A stretch of DNA of 64,000 nucleotides from positions 4,836,001 through 4,900,000 of the forward strand of contig NZ_CP018016.1 of the NCBI RefSeq assembly GCF_000280495.2, read 5' to 3'. A model generated the notes under the pieces. That model saw nothing but the letters and a program-made list of their open reading frames with translations, had not been told where the DNA came from and did no database searches. The stretch is from Kosakonia radicincitans DSM 16656. Lineage in GTDB: Bacteria; Pseudomonadota; Gammaproteobacteria; Enterobacterales; Enterobacteriaceae. Position numbers and translations under genes: made by a program. Below, piece after piece: positions 20,595 through 28,552 of this stretch (positions are counted from its first letter, which is position 1; every line of letters begins with the position of its first letter).

Positions 20595-20931
20595 ATCAGC
20601 TCTCCTGTCAGGCTAAAAAAATAAGCGCACCAGCGAATGTTTTGCCGTGCAGCGATCCATTTTTAGGTTTGAAACCATGCGGTTTTTTAAACCAGCATTA
20701 CGACAAAGCAGTGTAGGTTTCATAGACGGCTCTTTATTTGATTTTATGTACAGAAGGAAGGACAAAATCAGTATTAACCCGCAATGTGGACACTGCAACC
20801 GGTTACTGTAACCGGTTTCCGCGATTGTGAAGGCGATCGAGAAACTTTGTAGAGTGGTTTGTTACATCGGGATATTTACATGGATAACAGGCTTATGACA
20901 GATTAATAGCGGTCCCAGGCAGGAGAACATC
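20595..20931. other. EIIC-ybaK divergent intergenic region
   Basis: 337 nt between the divergent EIIC and YbaK-like genes. It holds the 21-bp palindrome at 20797-20817. A 36-codon reading frame (20723 down to 20613, minus strand) starts after a weak AAAGAG and ends just before the EIIC ribosome-binding site; I do not count it as a gene. Confidence 0.5.
20797..20817. promoter_or_regulatory. Perfect 21-bp palindrome, LacI-family-like operator
   Basis: AACCGGTTAC, a central T, then GTAACCGGTT: a perfect inverted repeat with two AACCGGTT cores 13 bp apart. A central CCGG with flanking A/T resembles LacI/GalR-family operators such as that of AscG. No LacI-type gene is in the window. Confidence 0.7.
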
Positions 20932-21390
20932 ATGAGTTTGCAGTCCGTGCGGCAATTCTTTGCCGACAACGCCCCCGATATCGATATTATTGAACTGAAC
21001 CAAAGTACCGCGACTGTTGCACTGGCCGCTGCCGCGCACCATGTTGAACCAGGGCAAATCGCCAAGACGCTGTCATTAAAAGTGAAAAACGAAGTCATTC
21101 TCGTGGTTGCTAAAGGCGACGCGCGCCTGGATAACAAAAAACTGAAAAACACCTTTGGTGCGAAAGCTCGCATGCTGAGTAGCGATGAGGTCGTTACGGT
21201 TACCGGGCACCCGGTGGGCGGCGTCTGTCCGTTTGGGTTAGAAAACCCACTGACAATCTATTGTGATATCTCACTAAAACAATATCCGGAAGTCCTGCCC
21301 GCTGCGGGAGCTACCCATAGCGCAGTCCGCATTTCTCCTGAGCGAATGGCTGAACTCACACGCGCAAAATGGATTGACGTTTGCCTGTAA
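20932..21390 (+). CDS. YbaK/EbsC-family aminoacyl-tRNA deacylase-like protein
   Basis: 152 aa single-domain protein of the YbaK/ProX editing family, which hydrolyses mischarged tRNAs in trans. It contains the family lysine region (VEPGQIAKTLSLKV), the VVAKGDARLDNKKL segment and the VGGVCPFGL motif. Which aminoacyl-tRNA it acts on cannot be said. Start ATG at 20932 with CAGGAGAAC upstream. It is inserted between fhuF and bglJ relative to E. coli. Confidence 0.88.
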   Translation: MSLQSVRQFFADNAPDIDIIELNQSTATVALAAAAHHVEPGQIAKTLSLKVKNEVILVVAKGDARLDNKKLKNTFGAKARMLSSDEVVTVTGHPVGGVCPFGLENPLTIYCDISLKQYPEVLPAAGATHSAVRISPERMAELTRAKWIDVCL

Positions 21391-21429
21391 CGTCTCAGCG
21401 CCAGGTACAGCACGCCTGGCGCTGAGACG
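21391..21429. terminator. Long hairpin between the YbaK-like gene and bglJ
   Basis: Perfect 15-bp stem CGTCTCAGCGCCAGG / CCTGGCGCTGAGACG with a 9-nt loop, starting at the base after the YbaK-like stop and ending 8 nt before the bglJ stop. There is no T-run on either side, so it may act as an RNA-stabilising end or bidirectional barrier. Confidence 0.6.
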
Positions 21430-21437
21430 TCTCTGAA

Positions 21438-22109
21438 CTACATCAACTCCGACGCTGAACGAGGAGCTGGTGGGCTCCAGGTCAGAATATCTGCGGCATC
21501 CAATAACCCGACGTCAGACGTAACACCCAGCTTCGTCATCGCATTGAATTTATGCGCGCGGATGGTTTTCACATTCCGATCCAACAGCGAGGCTATCTCG
21601 GCCAGCGAGAAACCGCGCGTCAGGTAATTCAGGATCTCCCACTCTGTCGGGCTGAGCATACGGCACTGGCTCACGTACCAATTATTAATCATGTTCTCAT
21701 TAATGCGCCGGGTTTCACCCAGTAGCATCCCCAGTTGTTCCTGTAACACAGGCAGCGGAGACGATTTGCTCAAAATACCATGCAGCCGCGAGGGAGAGAG
21801 ATGCCCGACCAACTGGGCCTCCCGATCGTCTCCCGCCAGAACAATATGCTGAACACCCGGGTGAGAAAGCGAAAGCCAGTGCAAACACATCAGGCACTCC
21901 CGCCGCTCTTTCCGGTGCCCAAAAAGTGAATAGATAACGGAAAAAAAGGGCGTGTGCTTCAGTACCTGATGAAACACCGAATGCTCTTTAAAAAAATGAA
22001 ACGAATACTGATTAATAGACGATTCACTAAATAAATGTCGTAATCCCTCCCGACTCATTGTGCACTTTTCAATAATGGCGACATTTCCCTTTTTGTAGCT
22101 ATTTTCCAT
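21438..22109 (-). CDS. bglJ: LuxR/FixJ-type regulator BglJ
   Basis: 223 aa regulator with an N-terminal pseudo-receiver domain (IEKCTMSREGL) and a C-terminal LuxR helix-turn-helix (LSPTEWEILNYLTRGFSLAEIA, with KTIRAHKFNAMTKLGV as recognition helix region). In E. coli BglJ forms heterodimers with RcsB to activate bgl and other genes. It overlaps the end of yjjQ by 55 nt, consistent with the yjjQ-bglJ operon. Confidence 0.93.
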   Translation of the reverse strand: MENSYKKGNVAIIEKCTMSREGLRHLFSESSINQYSFHFFKEHSVFHQVLKHTPFFSVIYSLFGHRKERRECLMCLHWLSLSHPGVQHIVLAGDDREAQLVGHLSPSRLHGILSKSSPLPVLQEQLGMLLGETRRINENMINNWYVSQCRMLSPTEWEILNYLTRGFSLAEIASLLDRNVKTIRAHKFNAMTKLGVTSDVGLLDAADILTWSPPAPRSASELM

Positions 22110-22792
22110 TCATTTCGGTCTCCATACATCGTGCCTGAATTCAACTCAGCCATTCCCTGGCTGCTATTAATCCATATATATAAATCTGCATTACTCCGTA
22201 ATGATAACCGCCTCATTGCACTATTTTTCTGCGCACTCACTGTTTTATTACTTTTTTTGAGCAGCATTGCAATTTGGTTTATTCCCCAGCCTTTTCCAAG
22301 AAGACGTAACACGTTACGTTCAGATAGGGTAAGTATTTTACTTAGGGGAGCATTAGCCGCACTCCTGCTCATTCCCTCTGGCATAAGCACCTGGCTAATT
22401 TCTCCTTCGCTCCCATATCCGTGGCGAATAGCATTAATCACCCCTTCAACGGGCTCCTGGCTGGAGAGCAACGTAATACGCGGGCGTAACAAAAACTCCA
22501 TTGCCACAGGCAGCACCGTACGTGGGGTGAAAAAGATCCAGTGTGAGCTATCACTTTGAGAAAAAAGAGAATAATAATTCTGACAGCGTCTTCTTGCATA
22601 GAAAAGCTCGTCAGAGATGTCAACAATGACCAGGCGAGCACTCTTTAATTGCAGCAGATCTATCTCTTCTACACAGGAATAATAATTGAGGATGTATTCA
22701 GGAAAATGACGTTCAAGTATACCGCCAATCCCGGCCCTGAGAACCGGAGTCTGGCTAATAACAATCCCATGAGTGTTGTCTGCTGATAACAT
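22055..22792 (-). CDS. yjjQ: LuxR-type regulator YjjQ
   Basis: 245 aa; start ATG at 22792 preceded by GGAGAT, giving MLSADNTHGIVISQTPVL, similar to E. coli YjjQ (241 aa). The C-terminal helix-turn-helix is LTLSERNVLRLLGKGWGINQIA plus KTVSAQKNSAMRRL. In E. coli YjjQ represses motility and other surface functions and is silenced by H-NS. The very AT-rich upstream region fits such silencing. A longer start at 22879 lacks support. Confidence 0.92.
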   Translation of the reverse strand: MLSADNTHGIVISQTPVLRAGIGGILERHFPEYILNYYSCVEEIDLLQLKSARLVIVDISDELFYARRRCQNYYSLFSQSDSSHWIFFTPRTVLPVAMEFLLRPRITLLSSQEPVEGVINAIRHGYGSEGEISQVLMPEGMSRSAANAPLSKILTLSERNVLRLLGKGWGINQIAMLLKKSNKTVSAQKNSAMRRLSLRSNADLYIWINSSQGMAELNSGTMYGDRNEWKIATKREMSPLLKSAQ

Positions 22793-23341
22793 AAAATCTC
22801 CACGTCCATTTGCGAGTTCTATCAATCCGCACGATGACTTTTTCCAATAGGAGCCAATAATAACCACAGATAATGACATTATCTGGATAAGCGTCGCCGT
22901 AAGAATTGGCGAAATTTATGAGTTGGGGTCAAACATAAAGAGCCGGAATTATAGTATTACCAACTTACATGTCAATATAACATACAGCCCGCCAGATTAT
23001 CTCGCGTATTATTAAAAAATAAAAAGGAAATTTAAAATAATCAAAGACAATATAATTAAGATAAAAACAATAATCTTAACAAATGTTTAAGAAATACTTT
23101 ACGAAAACCAGTCTGTTAGTCGCAAATAATACCTCCTCTTTTCTTTTCATATGATTTTTTATAAAAAAACCTTAAATGAATTCTTAACCGGGTAATTAAG
23201 AAGACTTCAGAGCAAACTTCAGCGTGACTTACTGCACAAATCTTGATCTACCTGAGCGCCATTCTGCCTGTCACTTGTGCTAAAACTATCTTTTACGCTC
23301 CATCCTTCGTGAGCGTTGTGTTAACAGGTACCAGGGTAATC
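22793..23341. other. AT-rich yjjQ-yjjP divergent control region
   Basis: 549 nt without a credible gene. Positions 22920-23220 are markedly A/T-rich with many A and T runs, unlike the neighbouring coding DNA. It is the likely target of H-NS and LeuO at yjjQ-bglJ (inference from E. coli). I see no well-defined operator in it. Confidence 0.6.
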
Positions 23342-24118
23342 ATGCAAACAGACCAGTCATCACAGCGTGTTATTACGCGGCTGTGTATTCAGTGTGGCCT
23401 TTTTTTGTTGCAGCATGGCGCTGAGAGCGCATTAGTGGAAGAGCTATCAACGCGTCTGGGCATCGCGTTGGGTATGGACAGCGTTGAAAGTCTCATCTCC
23501 TCTAACGCCATCGTTCTGACAACCATCAAAGATGGGCAATGCCTGACTTCAACACGTAAAAACAGCGATCGCGGTATCAATATGCACGTAGTAACGGAAA
23601 TACAGCATATCGTGATCATGACCGAACATAAGTTGCTGGATGCCAGAGACGTTGAAAAGCGATTTGCCCAGGTTAAACCGCTGCGCTACCCACGCTGGCT
23701 GGTCACGCTTATGGTTGGCCTTTCCTGTGCCTGTTTCTGCCAACTCAATAAAGGCGGATGGGACGGCGCATTTATTACATTTTGCGCCAGCAGCGTGGCG
23801 ATGTATGTGCGGCTGCTACTGGCGAATCGCCATATGCATCCACAGATTAATTTCTGCATTACCGCCTTTGTGGCCACGACCGTTTCCGGCTTGATGCTGA
23901 CTCTTCCTGCCTTTATTCATTCATCAACCGTCGCCATGGCCGCCAGCGTGCTGTTGCTGGTCCCCGGCTTTCCGCTGATCAACGCGGTTGCTGATATGTT
24001 CAAAGGCCATATCAACACCGGTCTTGCGCGCTGGGCCATCGCCAGCTTATTAACCCTCGCCACCTGTATCGGTGTGGTAATGGCAATGACACTGTGGGGG
24101 CTACGCGGATGGATGTGA
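23342..24118 (+). CDS. yjjP: YjjP, large subunit of the YjjPB exporter
   Basis: 258 aa; ATG at 23342 with AGGG upstream, giving [15 protein letters not shown] as in E. coli (256 aa). The N-terminal ThrE-like cytoplasmic domain ([13 protein letters not shown]) is followed by about five membrane segments with the [17 protein letters not shown] motif. With YjjB it corresponds to a split ThrE-type transporter, reported to export succinate in E. coli. The gene overlaps yjjB by 10 nt. Confidence 0.94.
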   Translation: MQTDQSSQRVITRLCIQCGLFLLQHGAESALVEELSTRLGIALGMDSVESLISSNAIVLTTIKDGQCLTSTRKNSDRGINMHVVTEIQHIVIMTEHKLLDARDVEKRFAQVKPLRYPRWLVTLMVGLSCACFCQLNKGGWDGAFITFCASSVAMYVRLLLANRHMHPQINFCITAFVATTVSGLMLTLPAFIHSSTVAMAASVLLLVPGFPLINAVADMFKGHINTGLARWAIASLLTLATCIGVVMAMTLWGLRGWM

Positions 24119-24582
24119 TCGCCTTTGTTCTGGCTCTTATACAAGATATGTTGCTGGCCGCAATCCCCGCAGTCGGGTTTGCCATGGTTTTCAACGTTCC
24201 CCATCGTGCCCTGCCCTGGTGTGCGCTCCTTGGCGCACTGGGCCACGGTTCCCGCTTTGCGCTGATGTACTGGGGTTTCAATATCGAATGGTCAACCTTT
24301 GTGGCCGCCATGCTGGTGGGATCGATAGGCATTCGCTGGTCGCGATGGTATCTGGCGCATCCTAAAGTGTTTACCGTGGCGGCAGTCATTCCCATGTTTC
24401 CGGGCATCTCGGCCTACACAGCGATGGTTTCGGCCGTGAAAATCGGCCACTTTGGTTACAGCGAAGAGTTAATGATCCTGTTACTGACGAATTTCCTGAA
24501 AGCCTCATCGATCGTTGGCGCGCTTTCTATTGGCCTGTCGATTCCCGGTCTGTGGATATACCGCAAACGCCCGCGCGTTTGA
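24109..24582 (+). CDS. yjjB: YjjB, small subunit of the YjjPB exporter
   Basis: 157 aa membrane protein with four hydrophobic segments and the mirrored motif [15 protein letters not shown] typical of the ThrE C-terminal half. Start ATG at 24109 overlaps the yjjP stop; the alternative ATG at 24094 would add five residues. E. coli YjjB is also 157 aa. In K-12 dnaT follows directly, whereas here three extra genes intervene. Confidence 0.94.
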   Translation: MDVIAFVLALIQDMLLAAIPAVGFAMVFNVPHRALPWCALLGALGHGSRFALMYWGFNIEWSTFVAAMLVGSIGIRWSRWYLAHPKVFTVAAVIPMFPGISAYTAMVSAVKIGHFGYSEELMILLLTNFLKASSIVGALSIGLSIPGLWIYRKRPRV

Positions 24583-24647
24583 GATTTGTTTTCTGTCGCG
24601 GCCATGGTGATAATCCACAGACAAATGACGGCCAGTAAGGAGTGGAT

Positions 24648-25289
24648 GTGGAACACCGTGGCAGCGATCTTTCCGAACATTTTGATGAATCCAACCTGAA
24701 AGACAAAATTTTCATCAGCGCCATCGCTCTGTTTGCCGAATACGGCCTGACAGGCGCACGCATGGAGCAAATCGCCGAGCGCTCCGCCACCACAAAACGC
24801 ATGGTGGTGTACCATTTCAAAACCAAAGAAAACCTCTATTTACAGGTACTTGAATATGTCTACACCATGATTCGCCGCAGCGAGAAAAAGCTGAATCTTG
24901 CGGATATGCCGCCCGTAGAGGCGATGGTGCAACTGGTCGAAAGCACTTTCGATTACCATGCCGCTCACCCTGATTTCATTCGTATTATCTGTATGGAGAA
25001 CATGCAGCGCGGGCGTTTTATTCAGCAATCGGTCCTGCTGCGCGATGTGAACCGCAGCGCGCTGACCTTACTGGAAGATATTCTCCGCCGCGGCCAGCAA
25101 AAAAGGCTGTTCAATAAAAACGTCAATGCCCGCGATGTGCACCGTCTGATGAGCAGTTTCAGCTTTCACTACGTCGCCAACAGCTACTCTTTTTCCATGC
25201 TGTTTGAAGAGAACCCTGATGCGACTGCGCAGCGCCAGTACTATCGGGAGATGGCAGTCGAGGTTGTGCTACGTTATACCTGCCCGTAA
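24648..25289 (+). CDS. TetR-family transcriptional regulator
   Basis: 213 aa from a GTG at 24648 placed six bases after AGGAG; an in-frame GTG at 24642 abuts the ribosome-binding site and is less likely. The N-terminal TetR helix-turn-helix is FAEYGLTGARMEQIAERSATTKRMVVYHF-like (helix region about residues 27-60). The C-terminal ligand domain is of the NicS/RutR kind by appearance. The regulated gene is not evident; ohrR-ohr lie downstream on the same strand. Confidence 0.88.
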   Translation: MEHRGSDLSEHFDESNLKDKIFISAIALFAEYGLTGARMEQIAERSATTKRMVVYHFKTKENLYLQVLEYVYTMIRRSEKKLNLADMPPVEAMVQLVESTFDYHAAHPDFIRIICMENMQRGRFIQQSVLLRDVNRSALTLLEDILRRGQQKRLFNKNVNARDVHRLMSSFSFHYVANSYSFSMLFEENPDATAQRQYYREMAVEVVLRYTCP

Positions 25290-25298
25290 AAAAATATC

Positions 25299-25314
25299 TT
25301 GCAATTAAATCGCA
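25299..25314. promoter_or_regulatory. Candidate OhrR operator
   Basis: TTGCAATTAAATCGCA is an imperfect palindrome (TTGC-A-ATT / AAT-C-GCA), similar in form to the A/T-rich OhrR sites, just before ohrR. Inferred from form and position only. Confidence 0.4.
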
Positions 25315-25334
25315 CACTACATATATTAAAAAAC

Positions 25335-25784
25335 ATGAAAACGACACCGACCAAAAACGCACAGCTCGCCTTAGATAACCAGTTTTGTTTTGCACTCTAC
25401 TCAACAAACCTGGCGCTGCATAAGCTTTACCGGCAGCTTCTGGCTCCGCTGAATCTTACTTATCCACAGTATCTGGTCATGCTGGTACTGTGGGAGCAGG
25501 ACGATATCACCGTGTCAGAGATTGGTGAGCGCCTGTTTCTGGATTCAGCAACGCTGACGCCGCTGCTTAAACGGCTGGAAAGCGCAGGGCTGATCCGCCG
25601 TCAGCGTTCACGCCAGGATGAGCGGCAAGTGGTGATTACGTTGAGTGAAAGCGGGCGCGCATTGCAGCAGCAAGCGACGTCCATTCCGGAAGCGATAGGC
25701 TGTGCCATGGCCTGCGATAGCGCGACGCTGCACGATATCAAGCAGCAACTGGAACAGCTTCGCCAGAACTTTCAACGGGCATAA
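25335..25784 (+). CDS. ohrR: Organic peroxide sensor OhrR (MarR family)
   Basis: 149 aa from ATG at 25335. MarR winged helix with the sensing cysteine C18 in [10 protein letters not shown], the position expected for OhrR, followed by [16 protein letters not shown] and the recognition segment [14 protein letters not shown]. Oxidation of this Cys by organic hydroperoxides releases DNA and derepresses ohr. ohr follows 85 nt downstream. A TTG at 25299 could extend the frame but would overlap the candidate operator. Confidence 0.92.
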   Translation: MKTTPTKNAQLALDNQFCFALYSTNLALHKLYRQLLAPLNLTYPQYLVMLVLWEQDDITVSEIGERLFLDSATLTPLLKRLESAGLIRRQRSRQDERQVVITLSESGRALQQQATSIPEAIGCAMACDSATLHDIKQQLEQLRQNFQRA

Positions 25785-25869
25785 ACTCCCTTTCGTGGGG
25801 AGTTTATCTCAACCAACTAAATAGCACGCTATTTTATAGCAACCAATCAAGATAATTAAGGAACCTGCC

Positions 25870-26298
25870 ATGTCATTAGAAAAAGTCGTCTACACCGCTA
25901 AAGCTAAAGCCACCGGAGGCCGTGACGGCCGCGCAACCTCTTCTGACGGCGTCCTGGATGTCAAACTGGGCGTACCAAAAGAGATGGGCGGCGCGGGCGG
26001 TGAAGTGACCAACCCGGAACAACTGTTCGCTGCGGGCTACTCCGCCTGCTTCCTGGGCGCCATGAAGTTCGTCGCTGGCCGCGACAAAATTGCCATTCCG
26101 AAAGACGCATTTATCGAAGGTGAAGTCGGCATTGGTCCGCTGCCTACCGGTTTCGGTATCGAAGCGAAACTGAATATCCATCTGCCAGGTATGGACGCAG
26201 CCGAAGCGAAAAAACTGGTCGATGCCGCGCATATCGTTTGCCCTTATTCTAACGCCACCCGTGGCAACATCGACGTTACGCTGAACATTATTGCGTAA
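25870..26298 (+). CDS. ohr: Organic hydroperoxide reductase Ohr
   Basis: 142 aa thiol peroxidase of the OsmC/Ohr family, reducing organic hydroperoxides with lipoyl/lipoamide reductant. The two catalytic cysteines C60 (YSACFLGAM) and C124 ([13 protein letters not shown]) are both present. Preceded by AAGGAACC and followed by a strong terminator. The ohrR-ohr pair is placed between yjjB and dnaT, unlike in K-12. Confidence 0.96.
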   Translation: MSLEKVVYTAKAKATGGRDGRATSSDGVLDVKLGVPKEMGGAGGEVTNPEQLFAAGYSACFLGAMKFVAGRDKIAIPKDAFIEGEVGIGPLPTGFGIEAKLNIHLPGMDAAEAKKLVDAAHIVCPYSNATRGNIDVTLNIIA

Positions 26299-26327
26299 CA
26301 CGCAAGCGACACGTTGAGAAAATCAAC

Positions 26328-26350
26328 AGCCGGGGAAACCCGGCTTTTTT
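26328..26350 (+). terminator. ohr terminator
   Basis: Perfect 7-bp stem AGCCGGG / CCCGGCT with a GAAA loop, followed by six T. A classical intrinsic terminator separating ohr from dnaT. Confidence 0.93.
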
Positions 26351-26456
26351 CATGCTGTACTGCCCTTTCCGTTCACTGTGTTACTATGTGTCATTATGCC
26401 TGTGTGAAAAAAACACAGAGCGCCTTATCCGTAGTAATCCTGTTTGAGAACGCGTT

Positions 26457-26996
26457 ATGTCTTCCAGAATCCTGACATCGAATGTCATCGGCATTGATGA
26501 ATTTGTGCGCGATCACGCCAGTGTTCTGGCCCGTACGGAAGGCGGCGCTGTCGCTGTTTTTGCTAATAACAGCCCCGCGTTTTATGCCGTTACGCCGCAA
26601 CGCCTTGAGCAATTACTGGCGCTTGAAGCCCGCCTTGCGCGGCCAGCCAGTGACATTGCCCTTGATGCACAATTTTATGAAGAACCCACCGCCGCGCCGG
26701 TGAATGTGCCAATGGGCAAATTCGCCATGTATGCAGGCTGGCAGCCGGATGCAGATTTCCAGCGTCTGGCTGCGTTGTGGGGCATTGCGTTAACGCAGCC
26801 CGTTACGCCAGAAGAGCTGGCCTCGTTTGTTGCCTACTGGCAGGCCGAAGGCAAAGTGTTCCACCATGTGCAGTGGCAGCAAAAGCTGGCGCGCAGCGTA
26901 CAAATCGGTCGTACCAGCCAGAATAGCGCGGCGAAACGCGATATCAATGCACTATCAGAACCGGACAATCAAATCCCACCAGGCTTTAGAGGATAA
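26457..26996 (+). CDS. dnaT: Primosomal protein DnaT
   Basis: Primosome assembly factor that works with PriA/PriB and DnaC in replication restart. 179 aa, identical in length to E. coli DnaT. The C-terminal ssDNA-binding region around [15 protein letters not shown] and [18 protein letters not shown] is intact. dnaC begins 2 nt downstream, a coupled pair. Confidence 0.97.
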   Translation: MSSRILTSNVIGIDEFVRDHASVLARTEGGAVAVFANNSPAFYAVTPQRLEQLLALEARLARPASDIALDAQFYEEPTAAPVNVPMGKFAMYAGWQPDADFQRLAALWGIALTQPVTPEELASFVAYWQAEGKVFHHVQWQQKLARSVQIGRTSQNSAAKRDINALSEPDNQIPPGFRG

Positions 26997-26998
26997 CG

Positions 26999-27736
26999 AT
27001 GAAAAACGTCGGCGAATTGATGAAGCGACTGCAAAAGATGATGCCCGCCAACACCGTGCCTGCCTTTAAAACGGGCGAGGAGCTAATGGCCTGGCAGAAA
27101 GAACAGGGCGCAATCCGTTCGGCGGCGCTGGAGCGAGAAAACCGCGCAATGAAAATGCAGCGCACGTTTAATCGCTCCGGCATTCGTCCGCTGCACCAGA
27201 ACTGCTCTTTTGAAAATTACCGGGTCGAAACGGAGGGCCAGATGCGTGCCCTCAGCCAGGCGCGTCAATATGTCGAAGAGTTTGAAGGCAATATCGCCAG
27301 TTTTATCTTTTCCGGCAAACCAGGCACCGGCAAGAATCACCTCGCCGCCGCTATCTGCAATGAACTGTTGCTGCGCGGTAAATCGGTGCTGATCATTACC
27401 GTTGCCGACATTATGTCTGCGATGAAAGAGACGTTCGGCAATCGCGAAAGCAGTGAAGAACAGTTGCTGAACGATTTAAGCAGCGTCGATCTGCTGGTGA
27501 TTGACGAAATCGGCATGCAGACAGAATCCCGCTACGAAAAAGTCATTATCAATCAGATAGTCGACAGGCGTTCTTCGTCCAAACGCCCGACCGGCATGCT
27601 CACTAACAGCAATCTGGAAGAGATGAATAAGCTGCTGGGCGAGCGCGTAATGGACAGGATGCGTCTCGGCAACAGTCTGTGGGTGATCTTCAACTGGGAG
27701 AGCTACCGTAGCCGCGTCACCGGTAAAGAGTATTGA
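26999..27736 (+). CDS. dnaC: Helicase loader DnaC
   Basis: AAA+ ATPase that loads the DnaB helicase at oriC and at restart sites. 245 aa. Walker A is SGKPGTGKNH (lysine near 112), Walker B LLVIDEIG, and the arginine-finger region is GERVMDRMRLG. The N-terminal DnaB-binding segment MKNVGELMKRLQKMMP is complete. Follows dnaT by 2 nt. Confidence 0.98.
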   Translation: MKNVGELMKRLQKMMPANTVPAFKTGEELMAWQKEQGAIRSAALERENRAMKMQRTFNRSGIRPLHQNCSFENYRVETEGQMRALSQARQYVEEFEGNIASFIFSGKPGTGKNHLAAAICNELLLRGKSVLIITVADIMSAMKETFGNRESSEEQLLNDLSSVDLLVIDEIGMQTESRYEKVIINQIVDRRSSSKRPTGMLTNSNLEEMNKLLGERVMDRMRLGNSLWVIFNWESYRSRVTGKEY

Positions 27737-27810
27737 GAGTTTTCACCTCTGTGGCGGATCTGCGCAGGTGTATACTCAGCGCTTTACTGAAACATCGGGA
27801 TCTGCACGAT

Positions 27811-28311
27811 ATGAAATTCGCCAAACGCCTGCTCTGCGCTGCTGCCATCAGCAGCGCCCTGCTAACCAGCTTTGCCAACGCCGCTTCCTGGCAGGATACG
27901 CTCTCCAGCGCCGCCAGCCAGCTCAGCCAGAAAAATCAGAGCAGCACCGCCTCGCAGCAGGGTGGGTTGTCGCTCTCCTCCCTGACCGGCCTGCTTAACG
28001 GCGGTAATCAGGCGCTCAGTTCCAATACCATGAACAATGCGGCAGGCGTAATGACCTGGTGCGCCAAAAACAAGCTCTCCTCGCTCACCAACACCGAGAA
28101 TGTGAAAAACCAGGTGCTGGATAAACTGGGGCTCGGCGCCAGCCAGCAGAAACAGGACACCAACTATCTGGATGGCCTTCAGGGTATGCTGAATACCAAA
28201 AACGGCGAGCAGTTAAACCTGAGCAACATCGGCAGCACGCCGCTGGCCGAAAAAGTGAAGTCAAAAGCCTGTGATATCGTTCTGAAACAGGGCGTCAACT
28301 TCCTCTCCTGA
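27811..28311 (+). CDS. yjjA: Periplasmic protein YjjA (DUF2501)
   Basis: 166 aa; ATG at 27811 gives a clear signal peptide (MKFAKRLLCAAAISSALLTS, cleavage after FANA). The mature part is rich in Ser, Gln, Asn and Gly, with a conserved-looking NNAAGVMTWCAKNKLSS and a second Cys near the C-terminus (SKACDIVLKQGV), which could form a disulfide. Function is unknown. Located between dnaC and opgB as in E. coli; a terminator follows. Confidence 0.9.
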   Translation: MKFAKRLLCAAAISSALLTSFANAASWQDTLSSAASQLSQKNQSSTASQQGGLSLSSLTGLLNGGNQALSSNTMNNAAGVMTWCAKNKLSSLTNTENVKNQVLDKLGLGASQQKQDTNYLDGLQGMLNTKNGEQLNLSNIGSTPLAEKVKSKACDIVLKQGVNFLS

Positions 28312-28317
28312 TCTTCC

Positions 28318-28351
28318 GCCGCGTTGAGCGCTTTTTCGGCCTGAACGCGGC
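28318..28351 (+). terminator. Terminator after yjjA
   Basis: Stem GCCGCGTT / AACGCGGC with an 18-nt loop, followed by ATTTTCCCC. Likely ends the dnaTC-yjjA transcript. Confidence 0.65.
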
Positions 28352-28552
28352 ATTTTCCCCTCTCTTTTTCCGTCGTTCCGCCCGTTCACAGACATGATGT
28401 ACAGCAACATTGTCGCTTTCTAAACCATTTCTTAATCAACTCAGAATAAAGTGACACTACAATTGCAGCAGTGTGACATCACTATTAAATTAGTTTTCCT
28501 GTTACAAAAATTATTAACCAGCAATATGTCTGGTCTTGATGAGGAATGACGG

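Noticed and set aside
20613..20798. Small minus-strand frame (61 or 36 codons) upstream of the PTS EIIC
   Set aside because: The longer form starts inside the palindromic operator, the shorter has only a weak ribosome-binding site, and the product resembles nothing I know. A leader peptide is possible but unsupported.
22131..22559. 142-codon plus-strand frame within yjjQ
   Set aside because: Antisense to a well recognised LuxR-type gene, and the hydrophobic stretches are a by-product of that frame.
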